Shown: positions 1-9,774 of the stretch, one piece after another
Layout: each line of letters begins with the position of its first letter
Numbering within the stretch: position 1 is the first letter of the stretch
Source of the DNA: Chara braunii
Lineage: Eukaryota > Streptophyta > Charophyceae > Charales > Characeae
Direction: 5' to 3'
Assembly: GCA_003427395.1 (NCBI GenBank)
Contig: BFEA01000106.1
Span: forward strand, 2,799,067 to 2,863,066
Length of the DNA: 64,000 nucleotides
Position numbers and translations under genes: made by a program
The notes under the pieces: model-generated
Database searches by the model: none
Seen by the model: the letters and a program-made list of their open reading frames with translations, nothing else
Told to the model about the DNA's origin: nothing

Positions 1-660
1 CAGAGTATGAGAGTATCCTCTTGAGGGATAACCAACTCATCGAATTACAATATTATATAAAGAGTGATAAAACTATTTATTCCCACTATGGGGAATGTAT
101 ATGACTGGGTATGAATGAATGCATGTGGAAATGAATAATATTTGTTTCAAGTGATGTATCATTGTATGTTCTGTTCTTTGTTGAGTGAAATTTTTAGCTT
201 ATTATGTACGCATATTTATCGATTGCTTGGTGATTGTTTGTACCTGATTGACTATGTTTATGAATTGTTTTCTTCAATATGGATAGAAAAATTGTATGAA
301 ATCCACATTCGGCATGAGACCGAAGGTGAATGAAGTGACCAACCTTTGAAGAGAAGAAATTCTCTCAAGGGAGGTCAGCATGCAAAATATGTCATTTGAA
401 AGATTGCAACGTTGACTGATACTTTTCCAAGCAACTTAAAGAGAGTATAGTAAAGTCCCGTAAGTGGTAGTGAGACTCACGCCGGAACAATGTTCCTCGT
501 CCATAATGAGGTGTTGTCCCCTTTTCTGAATAGGAGAATGTGACTACATTATCATCTAAGGGGAGAAAAATGTTAGAGACTTTGTCAGGACGCTGTGTAT
601 AGTGAAGGCGGTTGTTGTTCGCCATAAGGTAAGGAGTGGTTGTCTAACCTTTGTGTCGGG
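1..660. other. Unassigned AT-rich sequence
   Basis: No coding, RNA or mobile-element signature is recognised. The only open frames are below 80 codons and show no family resemblance. A small perfect palindrome (GTGAG-A-CTCAC) lies near position 475. Confidence 0.5.
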
Positions 661-663
661 CAG

Positions 664-816
664 GGCCACCTCATCTCCATGGTCAAGGCCTAACCAACCT
701 TGAGCATGTGAGATGAGGCCGTTCTACTCTGTTGACAGAAAACTGATAAGGTCTCCGCATTGGAATCGGAGGGAGACGTGGAGAGGTTCAGTCATAGAGC
801 GGGGCTCAGGATCTGA
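664..816. repeat. Cluster of three hairpins
   Basis: Positions 664-720 fold as a two-part stem: outer arms contain CCTCATCTC and GAGATGAGG, inner arms TCAAGG and CCTTGA. A second hairpin near 752-777 pairs GTCTCC with GGAGAC, and a third near 804-816 pairs CTCAG with CTGAG across three bases. The function is unknown. It resembles the hairpin chains further along the window. Confidence 0.55.
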
Positions 817-1029
817 GATGTTATCCCTTTGGTAGGATTACACCACCCCTCGACACAATATACCTCTGTTAACAACGGAAAAATTTCCAGGAAATAAATA
901 ATCATTCTATAGTAAAATTACAATCTAAATTCAAAATTTCCATTCCATCTTAAAAAATGTTATTCCAATTTTAAAATTTTTTATCTTAGTTGCAAACTTT
1001 CATTCCCCTTCTTATTTGGACTGCATGCT

Positions 1030-1206
1030 AAGATGGAATGAAAGCCTGGATGAGTTCATAAAACATTTTAATTGGACTGTCAGTCTAAGTAAGGATTTTC
1101 AATCATAAATAGGTTAATCCAATCTAAATTAGAAGGTATTTGTTGTACTAGAATGAAAATTTAATTAAAACATTTCATAAACTCGTCCAGACTTTCATTC
1201 CATCTT
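1030..1206. repeat. Imperfect inverted repeat with 44-bp arms
   Basis: The arm at 1030-1073 is the reverse complement of 1163-1206 with 38 of 44 positions matching; all six differences are transitions. The spacer is about 89 bp of AT-rich DNA. It could be a decayed MITE or foldback element, but no target duplication was found. Confidence 0.65.
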
Positions 1207-1732
1207 GAACAAATAGATGTAGTTGGAAGTGAAAGCTCATATTTAAACGGGAACTTATCAAATAAAACTGAAAATTTTAGAAATGAACGAACATTGCAAT
1301 GATAATTTATAAATATGAAAAAAAAAATTTTATGGAATGATTTTTCAACTTTCATTTCTCGAGGGAATTTTTTTGTTGAAGCAAAAAAAAATGGAGCAAA
1401 TAAATGTTATGTCATTGTTATTTTTGTATCTTCCTTGTATTTGCTCTTGTGATGGTTTATTGTAACCATTGTTCTAATTGTTCGTGGAAGTTATCAATTG
1501 ATGTTTGTCTGCAGTGATATGATTGAATGGTTTGGATTTTCATGAGTTTCCTTTACAGTTCAAACATCTCTTTGTAATATTACTTATTATTCACACCATA
1601 TTATTTCTTTATGGCAGGAGAATGTCGTTTACATTTGTATTGTAAAAGTTCCGTGAAAACAGGGGGAAAACCCTGCATACAGTAAAAGTTGTCTTTGAAT
1701 TGTGTCTTCAATATTGATTGTGATTTGATTGA

Positions 1733-1733
1733 N
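1733..1733. other. Single-N assembly join
   Basis: One ambiguous base lies inside a GAT-rich low-complexity stretch. Other single Ns in this window sit between repeated contig ends, so this is probably a scaffold join. Confidence 0.6.
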
Positions 1734-1801
1734 ATGATATGATATTTTGATCTTTGATGATCATCTCAAGAAGGTTTAACTCTCATTGAGTACGTCCTGA
1801 T

Positions 1802-2105
1802 TAATACTCGGACACGAGTATTATAGATGTATTCGTATGATACGTTATCGAGTCGGTTCTTATTTGGATTATTTAAGATCTAACCCCAAAAATGGAAAGC
1901 TGACGGTGACCTCAAAAATTGAGTCTTATTTTGAGTCATGAAAATTATTGGAGGGACACCAAAAGATGGGTCCTGCAATGAAAAGACGCATGAGATGTGT
2001 CATTTTTTGAACTTCTTTTAAAATACGTATATTTTGCAAAAGACACCATTCACCATCCCAATGGGGTTAGTATGAGATAAGATTAAAAGATCCCGAAATG
2101 GGATC
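1802..2105. repeat. Short perfect hairpins in AT-rich DNA
   Basis: TAATACTCG (1802-1810) pairs perfectly with CGAGTATTA (1815-1823) across a 4-nt loop. CGTAT and ATACG pair at 1834-1844, CTCAA and TTGAG near 1909-1921, and GATCCC (2089-2094) with GGGATC (2100-2105). Between them the sequence is unassigned. No coding potential was seen. Confidence 0.55.
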
Positions 2106-2261
2106 ATTTGAAATTGTTGATGTTATGAAAATATATCTTTTGCATCAATGGTATTGTGGAAGCCAAAAATTTTATATTTATTTTGGGTTTTCGGCTCGTT
2201 TTACTTATTTTGAGAGATCCCCGAGACGTGTGTCTGACCTCGCTGTGATTGAGACGAGACA

Positions 2262-2480
2262 CGACCCCTGAGTGGCAACCCGACGATGCCCCTCATTCAT
2301 CCACTACATGGCAACCTGATGATGATGCAAAATTGTTCTTGTTGGTGATTTTATAAATTGTTTTTGGCATATATTGGGATGCACATCATTCATCCAATAA
2401 GTGGCAACCTGACGATGTAGAGAATTTTGTCTATGAATTATTTTTTATATATATTGAAATGAACATCATTCATCCACTCC
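2262..2480 (+). repeat. Diverged tandem repeat (80-95 bp unit)
   Basis: The phrase CATCATTCATCC followed by GGCAACCTGACGATG recurs in two full units and flanking partial ones. Each unit is followed by an AT-rich filler of variable length. It is non-coding and its role is unknown. Confidence 0.6.
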
Positions 2481-3369
2481 AGGAGGTCAGTCTGAGGGAC
2501 GAAATTACCAAGCCTATGGTGAAAAATTGGCATCGTAAGGATGTAACTCCCAGCGTTGGCTGCTGACCAAGTATAACCAGACAGCGGACCTTCTGGTTTC
2601 GGCCTAGAGTTGAGACCTGAAGGGCGGCCGCCCTAGTGAGGGAATCAACTCAGGTGGTTGCTAGAGGGGTCGAGAGTCAGGTCTAGAAGCTGCGTAAAAC
2701 CCAGGATAAGAGGATTTACCCGTTATTGCGTAACCAATACGGGAACCACTGTTAATATAACAACATATTGGGCCGCAGATCTCGCCTGATCAACCGGACT
2801 GTGGTGGGTTTAGACCGAGACCGCCGATCTCCTCGTATTAGACTTCGGGCAGGACAGTAATATGGTTTAGGTTAAGACTCGCGTCCGAAGGAGGCAAGTT
2901 TTATGACTCCTTGGACAACCAACGAGGATTTGGGAAGAAAGTCTAAAGATGTGAAAAATATGATTGTTGTTTCTCTTGGTTATTTTCACCGTTGTAGTAC
3001 AGATTCAGTATCCCCACCATTGGTTCATTGAGTTTGGTTCGGGGGTTTTCAGTATGTGGAAGACCCGAGTTTGAATTTCGGCGATGGTAGAATGTATCAA
3101 GGGAGACAATTTGAATCTTGACTGCATCTCAATCCAGGGACTCAGATTTGGCTATCCAGTTATCAGAGATGCGCCTTATTTGGGAAAGGGATTCACCTTC
3201 TCTTTCAAACAGGGAAGAGAAGTACATGTATTGTTTTGTATTGTATCATATGTCCAGTGGTGTTATCGATTTTGTCATATTTTTATCAGATGATTTGATT
3301 CTGGGAAACGATGTAAAGGGGAACTGTATGAATGATTGTGATAAACGTTCTTAGCGACGGGGACACCGC

Positions 3370-3920
3370 TTAATAGGCTCTGGGAATACTGTCGGACCAA
3401 ATATCCCTTACAAGGGTACTTGGCCATGCTTTTGCAATCGACACAGCGATAGTGTCGACTGCCATGACGGGGCCGGTCTGGGATGGAAAGGGTGTGCGCT
3501 TTGGCGTGACACTCGAAACGAATTCCTCGGCCATTGAGGCCGGGGCAAATCGGTGAGAAAATTTCGAGAATATGAGCGCGCGTTGTTATGACGCGCGCTG
3601 TAATGGTTAGGATTAGTAGTAATACCCTCTGACTGAAAGGATCGAGGGGTTGATTGAGTTAATGTTGTGTCGGGTAGATCTACGACACACACTGAGACTT
3701 GGCCTTGTACCTGCCTACCTGCTGGTATTGGGCGTCTAAAATTGCTAGCTTTTGTCTTCCTCTACTTGGCCTCCGAATCGGGTATTTGATACATCTATCT
3801 CTACTTGGTAAGGTACCGACCCACCTGTTACTTGAGTGTTTTCCGCGGCTCTTAATGGTCGCGGACTTCTTTTTACCCGCCACTTAAGTGTTTTCCCACC
3901 GCGACCCTAAATGTCGAGGC
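3370..3920. repeat. Hairpin chain 1
   Basis: At least six consecutive hairpins are visible: TCGACAC/GTGTCGA (3438-3458), CCTCGGCC/GGCCGGGG with one wobble (3525-3545), AGCGCGCGT/ACGCGCGCT (3575-3599), CCCTC/GAGGG (about 3625-3648), TGTGTCG/CGACACA (3666-3689) and CCGCG/CGCGG (about 3842-3865). A near-palindrome around 3397-3424 resembles the perfect one at 27467. Stems differ in sequence and GC content. No reading frame spans the chain. Confidence 0.6.
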
Positions 3921-3922
3921 CA

Positions 3923-4223
3923 CAGCTAAGTACCGGCCCTTCGGGCCGTCCAATCAACTAAGTACACAGGCGGGTCACACACACACTCAGGCCGACAAAC
4001 ACTCAGACAGGGATGTAGGCCAGCAGCTAAGTACCGGTCCTTCGGGCTGTCCAATCAACTAAGTACNGGGTCACACACACACTCAGGCCGACAAACACTC
4101 AGACAGGGATGTAGGCCAGCAGCTAAGTACCGGTCCTTCGGGCTGTCCAATCAACTAAGTACACAGGAGGGTCACACACACACTCAGGCCGACAAACACT
4201 CAGACAGGGATGTAGGCCAGCAA
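3923..4223 (+). repeat. Three-unit tandem repeat (about 100 bp) with internal hairpin
   Basis: Units start at about 3923, 4024 and 4120. Each carries CTAAGTACCGG followed by a pyrimidine-TTCG-purine hairpin. In unit 1 the stem is fully Watson-Crick; in units 2 and 3 two pairs become G-T wobbles, so pairing is kept. A single N at 4067 lies inside unit 2, so the copy number may be wrong. Confidence 0.75.
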
Positions 4224-4358
4224 CGTGTGCACACACACAGATTTAGAAACGGGCTCAGGCCACCAGGTGGACAGAGCCCCACCACAACATATACCTGAGG
4301 TGCTCCTCTTCTAACCGAAGTAGAAGCTAGCTTAGTGGGTTTTGGTGCGGATTGGGAA

Positions 4359-4388
4359 TCAGATGACTCGGGGATCGAATCCATCTGA
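4359..4388. repeat. Two-level perfect hairpin
   Basis: TCAGATG (4359-4365) pairs with CATCTGA (4382-4388), and an inner GGAT/ATCC stem closes around CGA. It lies just upstream of a tRNA-like T-arm on the other strand. Confidence 0.6.
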
Positions 4389-4448
4389 CCTCGAGCTAGC
4401 TCCTTTTTGACAAGGAACTTTTCTTGGTTTCACCCGGTTTCAATAGGC

Positions 4449-4463
4449 CGGGACTTGAACCCG
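4449..4463 (-). other. tRNA-like T-arm (B-box) remnant
   Basis: On the minus strand CGGG-TTCAAGT-CCCG forms a T-stem and a 7-nt T-loop, matching a polymerase III B-box. Further 5' a possible anticodon-like stem has the wrong base at the conserved U33 position, and no acceptor stem closes. A SINE head or tRNA pseudogene fits better than a functional tRNA. Confidence 0.4.
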
Positions 4464-4549
4464 TGACCTTCGTTTCAAAGATTAGATATAGTGAGAGCCC
4501 GTTGTGACAGTTGGCACAACGGGGTAGTTAGTAGTTGGATTTCCTTTTG

Positions 4550-4802
4550 TGTTTTTTTTTTTCTTGTATTTTTGTTTTTATTATTATTATTTATTTATTT
4601 ATTGGTATTAGTTGGATTTGTTTTCTCTTTTTATTAGTTTTTTTTAATTTTCTTCTTGGGTCTGTGACTATAAGTTCTTAGATTCCGCGCGGCCCACTCT
4701 CCGGTACTCCTATCAGTAGGATGATCAAAATCGAATGAATCTTTTACTGTAACGTGGAAGTATACATTGGCACACGTGTTTGCTTGGCTAAGTGCACGTG
4801 TC

Positions 4803-4838
<36 letters not shown>

Positions 4839-4840
4839 GT
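4550..4840. repeat. T-rich and (GT)n low-complexity tract
   Basis: T-rich and ATTT-type simple sequence is followed by a (GT)n microsatellite at about 4805-4838. Nothing else was seen, except the dispersed motif at 4733-4757. Confidence 0.8.
4733..4757 (-). repeat. Copy 1 of a 25-bp dispersed motif
   Basis: GAATGAATCTT followed by a CTAAAACRTGG-like tail recurs at 24748, 31120 and 39341, always in the same orientation. On the minus strand two copies read a peptide like HVLAEDSF. It may mark the edge of a larger retroelement. The function is unknown. Confidence 0.5.
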
Positions 4841-5069
4841 CATGTTCACTACACAAATCTCCACTAAGGAGAAGCATGACTATCCCAGACTGATTCGTCG
4901 GACTTCAGCGACCCATGAGTAGGTTTCCCTGTCTCCGATCTATCCCTGTGTGTAAGTATGCGAGAGTGTGAGAGAGAAAGAGGGAGAGAGAGAGACGGGG
5001 GGGGGACTTATAGAGAATACATACCACATTCCTGAACGGAGCGCATGGTTCAAATTGAAAGGCCGGGGG

Positions 5070-5126
5070 GGGATCAACCTTATGATGATTTGGTGAAACT
5101 TTAACGAAACAACTTGTCACTGTTGT
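5070..5126 (+). ncRNA. Degenerate hammerhead-like copy
   Basis: It aligns over about 50 nt with the better motif 240 bp downstream: TGATGA, TGGTGAAACT, CGAAAC and TTGTCAC are in the same order and spacing. The first core base is changed (ATGATGA instead of CTGATGA), and stem II no longer pairs well. It is probably a dead copy in a tandem pair. Confidence 0.45.
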
Positions 5127-5271
5127 TCGACGTTGTCTCATTCTCTCCGTGTTCCCACGAATGCACATAGCCTGAAAAATGGTTAGTACACATTAGCATT
5201 TTAATACTTTTTTTTTTATTTCCTTTGTTTGATTTTATTATTATTATTAATAATTATAATTCTCGTCAGAA

Positions 5272-5277
5272 TATATN

Positions 5278-5309
<32 letters not shown>
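5272..5309. repeat. (AT)n microsatellite with single-N join
   Basis: An AT dinucleotide run abuts the hammerhead-like motif. N at 5277 marks a likely assembly join, so the array length is unreliable. Confidence 0.85.
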
Positions 5310-5313
<4 letters not shown>

Positions 5314-5365
5314 TCAGCCTCCTGATGAGTCGGTGAAACTCCGACGAAACAGTTTGTCACAGCCC
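5310..5365 (+). ncRNA. Hammerhead ribozyme-like motif
   Basis: All core elements of a self-cleaving hammerhead are present in order: CTGATGA (5322-5328), a perfect 5-bp stem II GTCGG/CCGAC (5329-5333 and 5341-5345) with a 7-nt loop, GAAA (5346-5349), a very short stem III (CA/TG around GTT) and a GTC cleavage triplet (5356-5358). A short stem III is typical of hammerheads carried by Penelope-like elements. The weak point is stem I: the pair next to the core is A-C, and the best pairing is distal (GGGTT 5310-5314 with AGCCC 5361-5365). Activity is therefore uncertain. A second GTC at 5376-5378 could close a longer stem III. Confidence 0.6.
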
Positions 5366-5394
5366 CTCGTTTGTTGTCCTCTTCTCCCTCTCTG

Positions 5395-5415
5395 CCTACG
5401 GTTTACCGGGCAGTT
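5395..5415 (+). repeat. 21-bp segment shared with 61768-61788
   Basis: The segment begins CCTACGGTTTACC. It lies 30 bp downstream of the hammerhead-like motif and recurs on the minus strand at 61768-61788, again next to (AT)n. It probably belongs to the same small repeat family as the ribozyme. Confidence 0.6.
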
Positions 5416-5639
5416 CTATTTGACCATATATAAGTGACGAGTGAGAACGAAGATAGGGAAAAAAGTAAAGAAGAAAAAGAGGAAAAAGATAGAGGAGGAG
5501 AATGGCGGGAGAAAAAGGACAGCGTCGTGAGAGGAAATGAATGTGCGTGTAAGTCTAAAGGTGAATTGCGTGGGGGAAAGTGGGTGCATGGTGGTTCTTG
5601 GGTGCATGTGGCATATGTGTGTTGGGATCGAGGTTGTGA

Positions 5640-5968
5640 GTGATATGGGGGACATACCTGGTGCTTGAGGCGAACGATATTGGCCGAGATCTGCTCGTAC
5701 TTTGGGGAGCTGTTGACGTCATCATCGATATTGCAGTCTAGGCTAGATAGGATCTGCCATCTGTAGTCTGGGCGTCAAGCGCCGGAGAGGATATCAACAT
5801 TGGTTCTTCGTTGATGTTGATGATGAGACTATTCCAGCATTGTCAATTATGAGTTTTTGGTATTTTCTTATTTGGTGAAACTGTGATGCGATTCTGCTTT
5901 TGGTTCGAGGTCACGACTATCTGGTCTCATGTGTATGATGCTGTTTGGTTTCTGGAAGTTCGCTATCG

Positions 5969-6009
<41 letters not shown>
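5640..6009 (+). repeat. (ATT)n-tailed 0.5-kb repeat, copy 1 (diverged)
   Basis: It shares GACATACCTGG, a CTGGGCGtCAAGCGCC-like core and the terminal (ATT)n with the copies at 7030 and 8890. The middle is strongly diverged. No open frame is shared between copies. Confidence 0.5.
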
Positions 6010-6019
<10 letters not shown>

Positions 6020-6065
6020 TATGATGTTTTAATTATAGTTATATATATCGTCAAATAGATAGTTA

Positions 6066-6660
6066 TATATATATATATATGTATATATATATGTATATAT
6101 ATATATTAGTTGAAATATTAGGGAGGAGAGGGCGACATACCTGCTATCCGCCCAACTTGTCCGAATGCAAGCTTATGCCCGTAGTGTCTCCTGTGCCGGG
6201 GTCTCCATATTCTGCACATTGCGACGGATTGGATTAAAGAGAGGAGGGCGTCGAACATTGTCGGGTAGGTCCCCGATCCCGCAACTGATCTCACGCTACT
6301 TTTGACGATTGGACGAGCATAATCAAATGAACCTACCACTAGATTATGGAAGCATACACCCTGCTCGTCCGTGGACTTGCTAGTTGTGTGTGTATGTGTG
6401 TGTGCGTGTGAACCCCGCGACTAGCCTCGCTCTACTTCCATCGGTAGGATAAGCAGATCGAATGCGCCTACCACTAAACACAAATTATACACTACTACTG
6501 CATGTATGCGTGTGTGTGTGTGTGTGATTATGTGTGTGTGCTCGCCCGTATGTGTATGAGTGTGTACGTGTGTGTGTGTGTGTATACGTATGTGTCTGAA
6601 TGTATATGTGTGTATGTGCGTAAATTTGTGTGTGAGTATGTGTATGGGTTTGCTTTAATA
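6066..6660. repeat. Simple repeats and two diverged segments ending CCTACCACTA
   Basis: (AT)n at 6066-6110 is followed by two related segments (about 6120-6345 and 6410-6480) that both contain a TAGGATAAGC- or GAGCATAATC-type phrase and end in CCTACCACTA. A long interrupted (TG)n tract covers about 6385-6660. No gene was seen. Confidence 0.6.
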
Positions 6661-6956
6661 GTGCGGTCATAGCCGCTGTAGTGTTAGAGTTAGTAAGTGT
6701 ATCTGTGTGTGCGAGATACAGAGTGAGTGTGTGTGGAGTATTCAGGGTGATCCAGGGTGGAGTGTGCATGAACAGTGTCGGGCACAATGACGAGTTGGGA
6801 TGTACAGGCGCTGATGCGCCATACCCTGTCGAAGCAAGTTTGCATCTGAACTGTGTTCTCGGGTTCCATAACTCTGAGCTTTGAATGGGCGCAGTGCGCC
6901 GGGATGAATCACCATCTGTTGCATGTATGCGGACTGGAAAAAAAAAGCGGGTCTGA

Positions 6957-7025
6957 TTATATTATTATTATTATTATTATCATTATTATTTTATTATTTT
7001 ATTATTAATACTACTATTATTATTG
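6957..7025. repeat. (ATT)n microsatellite
   Basis: An imperfect ATT run directly precedes repeat copy 2 at 7030. Confidence 0.85.
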
Positions 7026-7029
7026 TTGT

Positions 7030-7502
7030 GCTTTAATCCCACCTATAATGTGTAGGAGTTGAAGCATCAGGGTTTGATGCGGGTGATCTGGTGGTCTTCA
7101 GGGAAGGAGGCGAGAGTAGGATTATCAAGGTCTGATTGAGGGTAACGAGATACGTACCTGGTTCATGAAGAGAGGTCGGCTATGGTGTTGACAGTTATGT
7201 ACATTGGTCTTTGAGAGTCCAAGTGAGCCTGTTGCGTGAACCAATTGTAGGTAGGATAGCCGGGTAGAGTAGGCTGGGCGCAAGGCGCCAGACAGAGAGG
7301 AGTGACTCCGGAGATTGTGTTGGTGTGGCCTACGGGCTTGGACATTGACTCATTACTTCATTGTATTGCTCTATATGGATGGTTTCTCGATCCATTTGTA
7401 TTCTCTGCTTGGACACAACTACTTGGACATCTGTGTGATTTCGCAACTTGTTTTTTTGTATATCGTTCATACTCATTTTCCTTGCATCATTGTTGGTGAT
7501 CC

Positions 7503-7545
<43 letters not shown>

Positions 7546-7562
7546 GTTGTTGTTGTTGTTGT
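7030..7562 (+). repeat. (ATT)n-bounded 0.5-kb repeat, copy 2
   Basis: It aligns along most of its length with 8905-9420: AACGAGATACGTACCTG, TGTACATTG, CTGGGCGC, GTTGGTGTGGCCT and a final (ATT)n are in the same order. Both copies have (ATT)n on each side. A CTGGGCGC...GGCGCC palindrome is in the centre. It is probably a short non-autonomous element; (ATT)n may be its tail. Confidence 0.7.
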
Positions 7563-7699
7563 TGATTGTTGTGAAAAAAACAGACAGAAAGTTACTCGTT
7601 AGATGCCGCAGTACAGGTAGACTCAGACCTGTGCAGTATCTTCAGTAACCGCGAAAGTGATATCTCATACAAGGTCTCGTAACCAGTAGACGAAGAAGG

Positions 7700-8040
7700 C
7701 AGTGTAGACCAGTGGCATGGACCACAACAGCGCTGTAGACAGCGTAGCCAATGCCACGTCAACAGTAGAGACAGGCTGCAGCACCACATCAGCAGAGACG
7801 AATGGCCTGCGCCACATCAACAGTGTAGACAAGTGGCCTACGCCACATCAACAATATCGACAGGTGGCCTGCGCCACATCAGTAATGTCGACAGGTGGCC
7901 TGTGCCACAGTAGCAGTATAGACAGGTGGCATGCACCACGTCAACGGTGTAGATCAGTGGGATGAGCCCCATCAAGAACATAAGCAGGTGATTGCACCAC
8001 AACAGCAATACAGACAAGTGGCCTGTGCCACATCAGCCAT
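7700..8040. repeat. 31-bp hairpin minisatellite
   Basis: About eleven units are present, seven of them with an exact 30- or 31-bp period (palindromes at 7802, 7833, 7864, 7895, 7926, 7957, 7987 and 8018). The unit core GTGGC-NNNN-GCCAC forms a 5-bp stem. Variants keep pairing: GGTG-ATTG-CACC at 7987 and GTGGG/CCCAT at 7957. The spacer is CATCAACAGTGTAGACAG-like. It is non-coding in all frames. Confidence 0.85.
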
Positions 8041-8317
8041 GTCCGACGCTCAACAGAAAAAGCGTCAGCATGCTGCCAAAGTCCAGCGTCGTCCACAGCA
8101 CCGACGCACAACCAGCGTCCAACCAGCGTTGAGCCCATCAAGGCCGCAGAACAAGACTGAACGTTGACCACCCGGAGGACCAGCCTTATGCCGCAGTTGA
8201 CAAGGATGACTGGTCCCGGATCCCCTACCCACAGTCATACAGTTTGACTCACAGGCTGAGGACCTAGACTGTGTACGGTTGCAGACTTTCACCTGATCTT
8301 GATGCCGTCTGAGTACC

Positions 8318-8395
8318 TGCAATACAAACATACAGATATACATGCGGACATACATACAACAAACAGACAGACAACAAACAGACAGACAACGGTTC
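8318..8395 (+). repeat. CA/GA-rich short tandem repeat
   Basis: ACAAACAGACAG units repeat imperfectly. Flanking sequence 8065-8880 shows no recognisable feature. Confidence 0.6.
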
Positions 8396-8879
8396 TGCAC
8401 TTCTCACAGGTAGAGTGGATAAATGGTTGGACGCTGCCTCTTGATTTATACTTTTGTTTGGTCGCTGGTCTGCTCCTCTCCACCGGGCCCTTGGCCACAC
8501 GGTACCTGCTAACTGGACAAAGTGCGACCGAGACTGGGTATTGCTGACTTAACGCAGTTGGACTGCCCACTTGCTCCTGGTCAAAAGTGAGCAACGCTCG
8601 AAAGGCCACTTCCGGACGTTCCAAAAGTCTGAAGATTTGACCTTTCAGGACTATAGCAGCTACGACACCGCACAATTATGACCCCTACTCAACAGATCTA
8701 ATGATTAAACCCTGACAACAACATAGACCTACAACAAGTAACAGTTACCAGCCAAAATACAAGTCACGGGTTCAAACACACACAGGGTCGGCTTGATACC
8801 GTACACGGGTACATAAGGTCTAGGGATCGGACCCTGGGGTCTGCATCTGCTACGGCTAAGGTGAAGGTCGTTTCAAACA

Positions 8880-9420
8880 TATTATTATTATTATTATTAT
8901 CATTAGCCTCATATATTAATCACAGTTATAATATGTGAGTGGTCAGGGTTTGATGAGAGGAGACGAGATACGTACCTCATGCATGAAGAAGGCCGGTTGT
9001 GGAGTGGATGTCGTGTACATTGATCTCCGAAGTCTAAGTGAGTCTGTCGCGTGGATGCGGTTGCAGTAGGATAGGTGTAGTACAGACTGGGCGCCAGGCA
9101 AAGAAGGGCAGCATTGGATACTGCGTTGGTGTGGCCTGAGGGCTTGAACATAGGTTCACGGGTTCATTGTATTGTTTCTATTTTGGATGGAACCTTGGTA
9201 CATTTCAGCTCTCCACTCGTTACATGATTATCTAGACTTCTGCATGATTGATTGTCACTTAGACTTCTCTGTATCACATTCACTCATATTCCTTGTATTA
9301 TTACTATTATTATTATTATTTATTTTATTATTATTATTATTATTTATTATTTTTATATTATTATTTATTATTATTATTATTATTATTATTGTTATTATTA
9401 TTATTATTGCTATCATTTGT
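8880..9420 (+). repeat. (ATT)n-bounded 0.5-kb repeat, copy 3
   Basis: It is the counterpart of 7030-7562, with (ATT)n at 8880-8904 and a longer ATT array at 9297-9420. Poly-isoleucine open frames across the array are an artefact of the simple repeat. Confidence 0.7.
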
Positions 9421-9539
9421 TGACCTATACGGTCCATACCATTTGTTCTTATCTGATTGCTAACACAATCAGATATTTGCATTTTGAACTCTGTGCCTAG
9501 CTAGAGTCATGGTCGGCTTCGCGCACACCGGCACACAAG

Positions 9540-9690
9540 GTCATCTAGGCAGGAGGACATGGAAGATGAAATGAAAAAGATAGAGATAGGAAAAGAAGGA
9601 AGAAGGCAGAATAGAGAATCAAGAAGGAGATAAGGAGAAAAGGATGAGGAGAATGAGAAAAAGAATATGAAATACGAAGACAGGCAAATC
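9540..9690. repeat. Purine-rich (GAA/GGA) tract
   Basis: A low-complexity purine strand. Nothing else was recognised between 9420 and 9770. Confidence 0.7.
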
Positions 9691-9774
9691 ATTTCTCATT
9701 CCCATCCTATACACCCTTGTTTTTACTCACCCTCTGCTGCTTTATAGATCGATTGATGTATGTATGTAGGACGG

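Noticed and set aside
2290-2345. CTGATGATGATG as a ribozyme core
   Set aside because: No GAAA strand or stem II follows; it is a GAT-rich stretch inside a tandem repeat.
4449-4520. Functional tRNA gene on the minus strand
   Set aside because: Only the T-arm folds well; the anticodon loop lacks U33 and no acceptor stem closes.
5245-5310. AT-run as a transcription terminator
   Set aside because: It is a microsatellite with an assembly N; length and position are not reliable.
7315-7648. Poly-Ile and poly-Leu open frames over ATT arrays
   Set aside because: They are translations of a microsatellite in different frames and have no independent coding evidence.
7700-8040. CRISPR-like array
   Set aside because: The period is 31 bp with diverged units and no unique spacers of fixed length; the context is eukaryotic with no cas genes. 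It is a minisatellite.
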